Shown here one piece after another: positions 37,520-49,600 of a stretch of DNA of 64,000 nucleotides. The notes beneath the pieces were generated by a model. The model ran no database searches. It was not told the origin of the DNA and worked only from the letters and a program-made list of their open reading frames with translations. A program made the translations under genes and the position numbers. The number at the start of each line of letters is the position of its first letter. The stretch's first letter is position 1. The DNA is from Hoplostethus atlanticus (taxonomy: Eukaryota > Chordata > Actinopteri > Trachichthyiformes > Trachichthyidae), in contig JAXDDX010000073.1 in assembly GCA_034670405.1 (NCBI GenBank), positions 1,593,001 through 1,657,000 of the forward strand. Reading direction: 5' to 3'.

Positions 37520-39563
37520 GACAAATAGGAGAACTCAATGTAACAGGCACTGGAAGACTGCTGAGCTTAGCCTTGGAGGCAGATGACAGGGTGTATGTGT
37601 GTGTTACCACCTACCGGTGTGTTTCTAGTCTTATGTCTGACACACAGGGACGATTCTTTGTCTTCCCTTTTCCTCCATAAAACACTCAGAATGACTTTAA
37701 ACTGGTTTGTGTTTCCAAGCACCTCCCACATCACGTTTGTCTATTTTCCAATGTTCTTGTGTCTTTCTAGTCCTTTCACTTGCTTTGATCTTCACACAAC
37801 AGCCTTGTACTATGTGTGTGTGTGTGTGTGCCTGTGTGTGTGCTCACAGGCTGAAAGGCTCCACCATTCATCTTTCTACAATACCAAAGCAGAAAACGCC
37901 TGGCTGCATACAAAGCACAGTTATTGGATATTGCAATTCCTCTGCGCTTAGTTACAAATGAAGAATTTTGTGTTCTGTGGTGGTGACAAAGTCTTGGTGT
38001 GTAGTAGGACTCATACGTCTTTGTTCAGTGTTTGAAATTATTTTGAATCGCTAGACAGAAGAGTATAGGAAATGATATTCAGGATAGTATATTCCTCAGT
38101 TTTCATCACTCATACAGTCTCAGACTCTCGTGTACAATCTCTTTCCCAGCGTGATGTTCTCTTCACGATAGCATCAACACAAGTGATCAAAATACCCCAT
38201 TACTCTAGAAATACGACTCGCAACAGTGGCCTGTATTTTTACCCATGCAAGGACTGAGGAAAGTGGTGAAGTTGCAACAGAGCGGGGAAGATGGCCAGAC
38301 CTGACACACACCAATGCAAATCATAAATTTACAGTAGTGAGTTAATCACATTGGTTGAAATGTATTTCATTTCACTGTAATATATAGATTTGATCCTATT
38401 TGGAGTTTTATTATCTCAATTAAATAATCAAATGGTTCAAAATCTGGCAGTTGCCCATGATTCACCGCCACACCGCCATCTTGGACCAAGTCAGCTGAGC
38501 GGCTTGACTCTCATGTTAATACATTATATTGATTGGTGGAGTTGACTACAGGCTAGTGTTACATTACTTCTGATTGGAAATGCCACTGATGTAGCAAGAA
38601 CAGGAAACAGTAAATTTGCTGCAAGGTTGCCCCCATGTCTTATCAACATTTTTTGCTAACACCCAGTTTCTAACACAATGGGACCTTGATTCAAAATGTT
38701 TATTCGTGGCTGTTTGATGTGCATCATGCCTTGTGTTACAGCAGGCCCTGCTCAACAGCAATCCCACAAGCCAATAACATCCAAAATCCAAACTGAACTG
38801 AACTGTCTCAAACAATTTTAGACATGTTTTCCCTGTTTATGGTTTTGAGTTTATTTGTGCATAAAAAATTAACAATGTCAGCCAAGCCATTGAACATTTC
38901 TCAGCCTCTGTCTGTCCATCTATGTTATCTGCCTGTCTAGCTGTCTCAGGCAATTTTTGTCCCTTTGTCTCTTAATATTGCCCACATGCACTCTGTTTCT
39001 CTCGAGCTGTGATCACATAGGAAGCGTTTTTCTCCTGCTCAAACGCAAGGCGCAGCTGTGAGCATTGCTGGTAACAGAGAGAGGAACAGCGCATGGATGG
39101 TTACATCATTGTTGTTGCTATGCAACACAACGTTTGACAACTTGCAATCAATCTAGCTAGCCTAAAGTAAAAAATGTGGTTCATTTTCAATGTTGTTGAA
39201 AATAAAAAAGGACATGAGAAAGTGACTTTAGTGATCGCTCTACTTGGCCTCGAAGAGGTGAAGAGCCCATTCTGAAACGGATAATGTGTGCACTTAACAT
39301 CCTCTTAGAAACAACAGAGCACAGAGAGTTCATCTTGTCCAAGACCTCCGGCAAGATGCCCCTTTCAACAGCTATCGCCCTATCGTACTCACCTGCTTTT
39401 CTGTGTCTCTTTTTGTAGTGCTCTATCTTTTTGTAGACCTCATTCATACTCTGTCTCGGGCTGTGGACGTAAAGTCCAAACAGTGTTGACACACAGCATT
39501 TTTCACTTATCTCCCCTACTTCAGATTTTCTAATGTTTCCTGTAGCAAAACGGAGCTGCTCTT
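37516..39563. other. Intron, no gene recognised
   Basis: Unique sequence with a short (GT)n at 37812-37840. A stretch at 38465-38480 (CACACCGCCATCTTGG) resembles phrases in fish repeats but could not be assigned. Confidence 0.45.
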
Positions 39564-39627
39564 GCCCAGGTTCACACCGAGGACCTTTTGTGTGATTGTA
39601 GTAGTGTAGTGATAAGCATTTGCTACT
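39564..39627. repeat. Rearranged tRNA-Val-like halves
   Basis: At 39564-39594 the minus strand reads AAAAGGTCCTCGGTGTGAAC, then CTGGGC, the T-arm half of a tRNA-Val-like sequence related to 19597-19670. Immediately beyond, 39599-39616 on the + strand reads TAGTAGTGTAGTGATAAG, the D-arm half in the opposite orientation. The halves are inverted with respect to each other, so this is a rearranged repeat remnant. Confidence 0.45.
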
Positions 39628-39970
39628 ACTTTTCCCCCTCTTTCCATTCACACAGTCACCAAGTCTTTTAGCAGCCACCTCCCTCCATCTATCTGTCCTT
39701 CTCTCTCTCCTCTCTCTGTATCTTTCTCTCTCTCGCACGCTCACTGACTCACTCACCCCACACTCTATCTGTGTCTTCTCTGTGTGATGGATGTCTGATA
39801 GGTGACAGGTGGCCCACATTTCACCAAGACAGGTTGTCACCACCGCAAAGTGCTGTCTCTCCTGCCTGATGTATGGGGGAATACAGCACTCCGACAAGCC
39901 ATTCGTTATGCTCAGACACAAAGCGCAGAGTTCATCAGCGGCATACAATCACTTTGATAGTTTTGATAGC

Positions 39971-40038
39971 CCCTAACTATAGAGAGGCAAGTTCCTCTCA
40001 GGCTAACGCGTCTTAGCCCCCTTGCCTCTCGGCTAGGG
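39971..40038. repeat. 68-bp imperfect palindrome (nested inverted repeats)
   Basis: GAGAGGCAAG at 39982-39991 pairs perfectly with CTTGCCTCTC at 40021-40030. The stem extends outward between CCCTA (39971) and CTAGGG (40033). Inside, GGCTAA (40001-40006) pairs with TTAGCC (40013-40018). The nested arrangement could form a cruciform or RNA hairpin. No RNA family recognised. Confidence 0.8.
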
Positions 40039-43000
40039 TAAAAGTTGTCAGATCCCTTGGCGATCTGAGAGAAGTTTGACGGAGAGGTAGGAGATGCAGT
40101 GGACTGGCATCAGGGTCACGGAGGCCCGGCGTCCTCCCGTCGTACAGCCTATCCTCTCAGGAGACATCCCTGCCACGGAGAGAGCGCAATGCTGCAGGGC
40201 AACCTCAAACTTGCAAGCGCAACAGACTGACAGTTCCTTAAAACGTCTCCGATTCCACTTCCCTGCAGACGCAGCAGCATAACCCACAGGATATTGGTCG
40301 TAAAAGTGGCAAACCCATATTTCCTGCCCGTGTACTGTATATTAGACTCGCAGTGCGTTTTCCAGCAGTTTCTTGCAAGCCATAAAAGCCGTCATTTCCT
40401 CAGTGCTGCTCAGCTTTCCTTATCCCGTGAGCACACTCCCGTGAACATTTGTACTTTGAGCTAAATCAAGCAGCCAGGCATGCATGGCAGAGCCAGAGGG
40501 AGAGCCATGGGTAGTGCACACAGCACTCTGAGTAGTTACCAAGAACCCCCCCCTCAGACCTCCCATATTCCCTCTGCAATCATATTTCTCTGTGGTCTAG
40601 TGGAGATAGGGATCAAGTCAATATGGGACCATTGAAGATAAAGGTGATTTTAAAGTTTTTTTGTTTGTTTTTATGATGTTTCTTCATGTGTTCTAGTGGA
40701 TGTGGCACAACATTTGAGATGTTGGTACAGTGAGAAATGTGGTTTCCTCTACAGGATGACCTTGAGGGTTAGACGACTCATTGAGCTCAATAAAATTACA
40801 CTGAATTACCACCATGCTTCATCACTGTCTTTGTCTGTGCAGGGATAAAGGAGATGAGCTGAAATGCATCTTTTATTCAGTAGAGCGCCACACAAACATT
40901 TGTCACAATGAATTTGAAGCCACAGTGTGCCTTTTCAGCCGTCTGCAGACGGAGATGGTGACAGACAAATGGTGTAATGACATTTTGGATCAGCTTACAC
41001 GGCTAAGGGAATGTGGTTCAGTCTATAGGGTTTGGCAAGTAAAATCAGCAGTTTTATAGTAGTGGTACTGTATGCTATATTAAGCATCATTGTGAGGCCA
41101 GTAGTACCAGACTGCCTCTATCTTTGTTCTTTCTCTTTGTCTTTTCATCTCTCTCTCAGGCTCTCTGTCTCTCTCACTGTATTTCTGGAACCCAGATTGT
41201 GTCTGCGGTCTGCGTAGATATGTATCTGTGTAGATATGTATCACTATATATATATATCTCACACGTTACTGAGTCGGCATAACCTGTCAGAGTAATTGAT
41301 TTGTCTGATTAATGGCAGAGAGAGTGGAAACTGTGCCATGTAATAAAGAACCAGGGGAGTTAGCCAGGCTAATTGAAAAGGAACATTTACGCCTGATTCT
41401 GAAGCACTGTACTTGTTGTCTGGGAATATTAATTTCTGTGCTTAACACAGAGTCAAGATTTTTCATGGCCCTACTCTTTAAACGGAGATGTAAGGAGCTG
41501 TTCTTGTTGCCTAACCTCACAGACCTCGTTCAAGTAGTGCTAAGTGCTGATTTTGATTTATTGAATGCTAAGTGATGTGGATTGGATTGAACACATAATT
41601 GTGGCATATATTTCTATTCTGCTTAAAAAGACATATGCCACGTCAATGTGTTTGTCAATATCCTGTAGGCTCTATCTTGTGCTCCCGTAATTGGATTCTG
41701 CTGGAATTTGATGATGAGGGAAAACAAGGCGCAGCCTGAATGCAGTCCCCGGGGACTGGAACACAATGGCTGGTAGAGATAACATAATTAGACAGACTGT
41801 TAACTAATGTTCAGATCTGCTAACCTTAGCAGCGCTTGACTGATTTATTTATGTTGACATGCCTTCTGTTGTGCATTGAGTGTGTGTATCTACTGGGGGG
41901 GAAAGGCAGAGCTGAAAGCATCTCCTGTTGTAGCGGTACAAAAGCCTCTAGTATGACCTGAAGAATTGTAATGTTCAAGCACACACAGGTAGACTAATGC
42001 ATGGTTGTTTGTGCTTGGATTTATTTTGTGCAACGTGCTCAGTATCATTTCAGTTAACCTGAAAAAGTAGATTTCTTGCCACGTGTGTTACCAATGCATT
42101 TTTGCCTTTGTGCATTTGACTACACGTAACCAGATTTTAACAGCGATTTGGACCCCTCAACAACCCCCAACATGCATGTATTCAGTATCAATTGGAAATT
42201 AAGCTTCTTATCTTTCATTTAGACTTAGGGTGTTGTCATATATATAGGCCTCTCTAAACAAGCCAAAATCCATGTGTTGTTAAACAAACCAGAAAGAGGA
42301 CAAAGAGTAAACACACTCAGTTCTCTTTTTTCTTTTTCTTGTTCAAATACTCCACCACTCACATACTCCCATCTTTCCATTGGACACATCCCTTTATGGC
42401 TATTATGGATTACGTGATGTCTAAAGAAGCTAATATTATTGAATTTGAAGAAGCTTATCATGGGCTGAATCTAATTGGTTAATCATTTGTTTTTAAAGAA
42501 GAAACCTTTCAGATACCAGCTAGTTTGACAGTAACTGTGGCCCTTTATGCATTGAACTGTGATATTAGAAAATTACAAGGTGATTTTGTTGCACTACTGA
42601 TCAATGAATGTGTACTTTATCCAATACGTTTATCACAAGATGTATACCGCTAATATCAACTAGCTTGTGTTTTCACATCATTAATAAACAACCTACCTAC
42701 TTAGCTGGAGGCAGTGGGGTTGGTGCTCACAACAACAGACTTGGATCAAGGGTGAACACCGTTGGTTGCATCTTTTGTCAGACAAACACAGAGGTCAGTG
42801 AAGTAATCTTCCCTCGACGCATCCCTTATTTAAACTACTCTCACTTTGGTTCTGCTCTGACCTCCACAAATGCTGAAGAGAAATAAATCCAATAATCTTG
42901 TCTGAAAATGATACATAGTGAAATGAAACTCAATATGAAATATTACAAAAGACAGAATTTTGTGGTTTGAGGATAAAAACAATAATACAAAAAAACCCAA

Positions 43001-44139
43001 TAATGTAACCTTGACATGCAGGTGAAAATGCACACGTGCTTTTGAACTCCCCGCCTAGTAATACCTTCTGCCACCTTGGGAAATAACAATTATTAGTGTC
43101 ATTATTGGGAGTGTTTGGGAGTAGGAGCAATGGAGAGAAGGATGTAGGAGGTGAATACCAAGCGGTTGGACTGGATCGTTGTAATTGTAATTTGCTGTAG
43201 TTTAAACGCAGGTACAATTGCATATTCACATCACTCCTGTACTCCCTGGTGGACAGCTGCTGTTCAGAGTGGTTCTGTTGAACTATTTCAGAATATCTGA
43301 TTGCAATCAATTAAAGTTTAATGAATCAATAAAATGCTGGTAATTACGTCATTAAATGTTGCGGGCCAGTGTGTGTTTCAGTGCTTTGTGTAGCTGTAGT
43401 TCTGCTGTGGACACACACCTCTGTTGTGGTTGTGACAGTTTTCCTCTGTATGATTCAGTCTGTTGTTATCGGCTTTGCATTTGTAATGTCTGCCCTGAAT
43501 TCTCTAGTCACTAAATGGTTAGATTGACCTTGATTTTGAGGTTAGTCTGGCTAAATGGATATGACACGGATGGTTAACTGGAATTAACTCGGATGGGGGA
43601 AAACTAATTGGAGTTAACGTAACTCCATTTCCAACCACACACCAAACCTGCTCCTTGATTCTAGCTCAGTCCTCCCCTGTTCTGCTTGGGTGCAACAGCA
43701 AAGGCCATCTGCAGCCGACACACAAGACAACGTCCATGAACCTCCTGCCTTTGAATGCCACCCTGGATCGTGATAGGTTACCGTGGTCATACCGTGTTAT
43801 ACCTCGTGGTTAAAGTTAAATCTGATGCGTTGATCAATTGTAATCTCTCCTTCTGACATTGTCAATTCCACTTCTGTCTACATTTTGGCTATACTTACGT
43901 GAAGGCAACAGTAATGGGACAAAAGTGGAGATCTCAACAAAACCATTAATTTGTCATTTAGAGATAATGAGATAATTAAGTTGTGATCTCCAGATAATGG
44001 GATTAAAAAATATGAGCAACCACCGCCGCTCTCTGCTTCCCTACAATATATTTCATCGTGGGTTACAATTTATAAGTTAATCTATTCAAAATGACTCTTC
44101 TAGTAAAGTTGTTTGGTATTTTTCCCTCACTGTGCTGGT
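40039..44139. other. Intron, no gene certain
   Basis: Unique sequence. An 81-codon + frame follows an acceptor-like TTTGTCTGTGCAG at 40830-40842 (see findings). A TATATATATAT run lies at about 41246-41257. The block 41640-41830 looks regulatory. Confidence 0.45.
41743..41758. promoter_or_regulatory. 16-bp perfect palindrome with EBF/COE consensus
   Basis: CAGTCCCCGGGGACTG is a perfect palindrome. Its core TCCCCGGGGA (41746-41755) fits the EBF/COE consensus TCCCNNGGGA. EBF factors act in neuronal differentiation, which fits an AUTS2 intron, but single-site matches occur by chance. Confidence 0.4.
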
Positions 44140-44215
44140 ATTGAGGCACGACTGTGACCTGAACACAGAGGTACGTACCGAACCATGACTTTTGTGAATC
44201 ACTCCGGGCCTCAAG
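44140..44215. mobile_element. Possible hAT-like repeat end
   Basis: TATTGAGGCACGACTG is followed by GAGGTACGTACCGAACCATG and ACTTTTGTGAATCACTC. GTACCGAACCGTGA-like words are typical of a fish hAT family's terminal region. No partner end was identified. Confidence 0.4.
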
Positions 44216-44965
44216 TGGTCCGACTGAATCCTTATCTCTGCTGTAGGTGTCCGAGTGCCCTTGTATGCCCACGTGGAACGCATCAGCCACAGAGCTACCT
44301 CAGTCATGCTACTAACTTTAAGCTACTGTATCTCAAACCTTCATCTAAGGCTAAACACACAGATGAAACCGGAGTACAACACAAACTCACTGATGAAATA
44401 TAGCCTCTCTCTCTCCGATCAACTTCTCCCTGGAGTCTAGACCAATTATAGCTCTTGATGGTAGCTAAACACTAGGCTCAGAGTACTGCACAGCCATCCA
44501 CATGCCCCCTCACACACACACACACCAGTATTACTGCCACCCCTCTCTGCCAAGGGTGGCCTTTACTGTCTGCTCTGTGGTTATTTTTCTATCATAACAG
44601 AAGACTTCAGAGGGGGGCATGAGTGGATTTTCAAACAGTATTTGCACAATCTGCCTCTGTGACCTCCTTAAGTTACGCTACCCGCTCACACAGCTGATAC
44701 AGTTTACAGAACAAACTAATTGACACAATAATAGACACAATTCTCTTTTTTTGTTTCTCTTGTAAAAACAAAGAACAGCACCTGATTCTGCATAAAGGAC
44801 AATTTGCAAAGTCATGGCCGTTATCCTCCGCTAGTATAGTGCATTTAGACTGTGATTTTGGCTTACTTGGGATGTGTATTTCAGCTGAGGCAGGCCGAGG
44901 TAAAGAATATACAACATAATGGACAGCAGCCTCGGCTTTGCCTGCCAGTCAGTGTGAATGGCATG

Positions 44966-45003
44966 GCAATCTAATTCAGGCCACCGAGAACTAATTAGAT
45001 TGC
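44966..45003. promoter_or_regulatory. 11-bp perfect inverted repeat with paired homeodomain cores
   Basis: GCAATCTAATT (44966-44976) and AATTAGATTGC (44993-45003) are exact reverse complements separated by 16 bp. Each arm carries a TAATT/AATTA core, so two homeodomain-type sites face each other. It could also form a small hairpin. Confidence 0.5.
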
Positions 45004-45914
45004 AGTGAAGCAGGGAAGAGAGGCAGGGAAGCTCCGATGTGGGGTAACAAACCCTTCAGCTCTCTTTCTCTCCAGATGATACAATAGTCTAAAATATACC
45101 CGCACAGTTTTCACACCTTTCACAAAGAGTCCAATGAGGAGACCTATTTGGTGACAGACTGCTCCAAATAATACTTTTTGTGGTAATGTCTGTCTGGATA
45201 ACAATGTTGTTCCTGCTCTCATTCAACTATGAACTACAAGCCTGAAACCTGCTCTAATAATCCACACTCCACACTTTTTAAGGATGTCCTTGAGGGGAAA
45301 TAGACCTGATTATGCCTGACATTGTTGCTCGGCCATTCAAACTTAAAAGTCTAGTGTGGCTGGGTTATAGAGGTGGAGAGGTAGAAAGAGAAATAGGATA
45401 GTAAGAGCTTTTCTAGTCAAGGAGTTCTGCCTCTTACTTACCAGCATGTTTTGTGGTTGCATTGCATTCTGGACTATTGAGGGTACTGTCAGTGAAGAAA
45501 TTGGTATCTCTGCACTTTCTGCGATGGATTTCTCCCTGCATTATCACTCTGTATCAGAATGGTAGATCTAGAAAGAAGCCCTTTCTATTTGATTCTGACA
45601 GACTTACACCATAACCAGATGTTCTAGATAGCTGACAACTTTTCTGCTATTAAACCCCATTGTAGCTGTGGTGGAAATATATTGACGTGACATCATGTTG
45701 TCTACATTTGGCCAGTTACAAGAAAAATACACCACCCAAAAACTAAATGGACCCAGAAATGCAAGGTACATTGCCAATAGCTGTTTTTTTCTAACAGTGT
45801 TAAAGTGTTCATTTCTTTAACTCTGCTAGTACCAGAGAGACATATAACTGAAGTCATTTGTCAGGTGGAATAAAGGCAGAAATAATTCCAGGAGAGTATC
45901 TGTATTTCTGTACA
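45004..45914. other. Intron, no gene recognised
   Basis: Unique sequence leading to the Tc1 remnant. A 5' terminal repeat of that element was not found here. Confidence 0.45.
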
Positions 45915-46055
45915 AATAATATCAATGAACTGAAACAGTTCTGTAAGGAAGAATGGTCCAAATTAGCTCCTAACTGCTGTGCAGGTCTGATCAGCAACTA
46001 CAAGAAACATTTGGTTGAGGTTATTGCTGCTAAAGGAGGTTCCACCAGTTACTAA
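45915..46055 (+). pseudogene. Tc1/mariner transposase carboxy-terminal fragment with stop codon
   Basis: The frame reads NNINELKQFCKEEWSKL, then LISNYKKHLVEVI and ends AAKGGSTSY before a TAA. This is the standard end of fish Tc1-family transposases: INELxxFCKEEW, then L-x-x-x-Y-x-K, then VIAAKGGxTxY-stop. The DDE catalytic core upstream is absent. The upstream 57 bases of the open frame show no similarity, so the copy is truncated at its 5' side. Confidence 0.85.
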
Positions 46056-46178
46056 ATCTCATGGTTCCCATACTTTCTCCAATCCAAGACATGTAAAACT
46101 ACACATTTTAGTGTTATTTGTTAACACATTTGTTATTATTTGTGAATTCGAAAGGGTTCATAAACTTTTTCTTTTGAT
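46056..46178 (+). mobile_element. 3' end of the Tc1 copy with terminal repeat remnant
   Basis: It follows the transposase stop and ends in GGGTTCATAAACTTTTTCTT (46154-46173), similar to the GGTTCACAAACTTTTTCTTG terminus of fish Tc1 elements. The matching left end was not found. Confidence 0.55.
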
Positions 46179-46335
46179 ATTGATATATGTTAGAAATTGG
46201 ATTGGGGCGTTAAAGTGGTAATCCTTGACATTTTTTGATTTTGGTGACATCTGTGGTGCTCAGCACTCATTGCTGTGTTGTTTTTGGACTGCACTTCCTA
46301 GAGAGCACTTGTCAATCAAATCAATTTTCTTTGAT

Positions 46336-46607
46336 TTTCTGTTGATTAAATTTGAGGTTCTGTAGTTTGCGCTTTTTCTTTGCCTATTCAGCCACTGTGG
46401 CTATCACTGCTCATGCTAACTACCCAGTTCTTCTTCTGTTTATTCCAAACAAACCACTTCCCGTGCACCAGAGGATTTTCTTCCAGGAAAACCGTACCTG
46501 ACACCAGGTGTTTTGAACAGCAAATGTAAACGCTTTCATGAACTGGCTAGAAGTTGAATCACTATTGTGTGATATCAATCAGTGATAGAGAGTAGTCAAA
46601 CAGACAT
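46336..46607 (+). repeat. Interspersed repeat family, short copy
   Basis: 46336-46456 and 46504-46607 match 13099-13227 and 14064-14134 in order and orientation (shared words include TATTCCAAACAAACC and TATCAATCAG). The about 840-bp interior of the other copy is missing. Either this copy carries an internal deletion or the other carries an insertion. Confidence 0.7.
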
Positions 46608-49600
46608 TGAAATTAATTTGATTATTACAAAAAGATGTCTTCATATAGCTTCACTACCGGGTGTTAACAGAGTTTTTTTTCACCTTCAGAGGAGTTTGAT
46701 CCAGCTCGCCCAGAGTTCAACCCTTCACTGCTAATGAGGGTGACTCAATAATGTCAGGCTAATTGTTGGCAATGTTTTTAATTGTTGATCAAGAGGCTTG
46801 CCATACTCTTTCATTTTTTCCTTCTCACACTTGATCTTTTCTGTTGAAAAAGCAAGTTATGTAAGCTAATGTTTCAGTGTAAGAAAAACACAAAACAGCG
46901 CAACAGTGCTTTTACATTGTGCATGTCACAGTGTGGAGCTGTCAAGGACGAGGTAGTAATAATAGCCTGTGTGAGTTTCCTTGCTATGCTGAGGGATTTC
47001 GCTTCCCAGGCGCCTATATTGCTCTCAAGAGCAGGGAGTGTAAAAAATACCATCAGTGGCCATAAACTCTGCTTTGTCTGTGACACTGTTGGACAAACAC
47101 TTGTCTGATCTGATAAATCTAGCAGTTTGTCTGTTAGCGTGGAAATGAAAGCACTTGAGTTGAGATATAGAACAGAAAACAGTCTCACAGTGTCCTAATG
47201 ATAATAAAGGGACGCTCTTAACACAAAAGATGAAGCATATTAACAGACTATTATCACCAGATGCTGGCAATAAATATTTTAATTGCCTGTTTATGTATCC
47301 CCAAGAACTTTCAAGGGTTCAACAATTCTTGTTACATCTGGCTCACAGTAGAGCAGTGCAGTGTCAAAGCTTTCCCATTCTGTAACACTGTTAAAAATAG
47401 AAATTCTCATTATACCTGTGGTAAAAGAAAACCATTGGTGACAGTGTCAGTGTATTTTTTTTACGTGAGAATCCAATCACAAAATGTTTTATTTAAACTA
47501 ATTAGATAATGTTGAATGTGCTTCAGTTCCAACTTGTTTGGAAATGTTCACGGTTTTCGCAGATTGCATTTCTGTAATGAGAAAATCTGAGTGGGATTTT
47601 ATAGTTTCATTTGTTGGTGGATCACTTTTAATACGGTTGACAAGGGAGAGATGAAGTGTGGCGAGAGCAGGGTGCAGATTTTAAATACTTCAGTATAGAA
47701 TTTAAAAATAATTAATTCAGTGTAACTGCAGCAGTATTTATTGTAGGTTAAAAGGAGGTGAACTTAAATATGTACTTTAGGGTCATGATCTACCTGTGTG
47801 TGTTGTCACGTTGGAGCTACTTTTCTCTGAGTACACCTGACTTGCGCACGTTTAGGTGATTTTTGGTTGAAAATAAAAAAAACAAACGTGGAGGTGATGA
47901 TATAATGTACAGTTTAGTTTTTTTTGACAGCTCTGTGCCTGAGACCCTGCTAGTAGTGTCGACAGGTACATGCTAGGTACATTCATTGTCAGTTTTTGGT
48001 AGATGGGTCACAGCATTATTTCTACTGTCAAAAGACAGAGCGAGCCTGATTTCCCCCCGATGTCAGTCCCCGACTTGGGATTGTTCAAGTGGTACTTCCT
48101 GGTGGGAAAGTCATGCATCTGATAATCCTGACAGCACACGAAGGCACAGTGTGCACACCATTCTTAGCTAATGACTTACACTTGAAAATGGATTCACAAA
48201 TTTCTCCCACATTTTTGAATTATACGGAATGGATTTCAGCATTTTGTGCAATGTGTGATATCTATCTGTCTCCAGCATGAAACCCTTCCTTGTCAATCAC
48301 TGTTGTGAGAGCAGCTCAGCTTTGAATCAGCCTTCTAATGTAGTTAGGCAGGAGAGCTCTGTGTAATCAACTGACCTCCTGCTCATAGCACACACAAGCT
48401 GACGTGCCAACATCGAGCCCAGCACCATGCCTCTTATCCCATTCACCCAGAGAAGACAAACCTGATCCTTTCCCATTTCTCATTTTCCTGTCACATTATC
48501 CTCATTCGATATATAAACCTTATAATCCTATAAGCCTGTCTTCTCCTTCATTCAACTCATCTCATGCATCTCACACCACTGTCTCATGCTGTAGCTCTAT
48601 TCAGTACTGTAGTACCAAAGTTGGAGGCAAACTACATAAATGAACATACTGTGAAAAGTTTGGACATCACACACTCAACAACCGGCATTTGCTGATTTTT
48701 ATGTCTTGTGTCACAGAGGAGCACATGCTTGTCAAGTTGGATATGGGGAGACTACCCGAGTTGTCATGCCACACAACCCCTCAATCTTATGAAATAAAAA
48801 AAAAACTCTTGTGCTACTACGTACAACATGCAACCAAAGCATTTGAAGCACACCATTCTTAGCTAGTTCTTGAGACTATGGTATGAAAAATAGCGGATCT
48901 TAACGTGTTATATTGTTGCATATATATGTCTCCTTAAGCATCCCTCACATATATCTCTCAATTAGTAATTGTCTGTTAGATGAAACAAGTCAACTGTATA
49001 GCTGTGCTTGGCTAATAACACCAGCCTAAATCAATGAAAGTGCCTGAAAGACACTTTAAACTCTAATAGACATGGAAGTCTAATTGATCTGAAACGTGAA
49101 ACTAGCTAAAGAGAACTTTATTCTGGCACATCCCCAGTGTGTCTTTTTTTCTGGCAATGTCTTTCTCCTCCAGTGTGGAGATGGCGAGCTTTCACTGAGT
49201 TTCTAATTACCAGTGGAGGGGCAGGTCTGCGGTCTCTCGTTACACTGTTAGCTTTAATGTCTACGGACTATAAATAGTGCAGGTGTCGGCTCTCTGGTGA
49301 GCAGCAGCCTCTGCTCATGGCCTTTTTGGAGGCAGGAAATAGACCTCTACACACACACATGCAGCATGCTCTATTGATTTAACTCACTGTTAATTGCGAT
49401 GAGGTAACCTATGTTTGGGTAATGCAGTTTCCTTATGGAGAGGATTAGGATAGCCTTGAGTGAAAAAAGTGAGATGCAGCAGGATAAAACCTGGAATATT
49501 CCTTGATCACCTCAAACTTCAAACATTATCTTAGTTTGTTTGCAGAACCTACTGTAAGAAACCAATCTCACACTTTTTAAATAATAATTCTTTGCATTTA

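Noticed and set aside
37200..37680. 128- and 119-codon frames on the + strand
   Set aside because: Depend on the (GT)n and (CA)n arrays.
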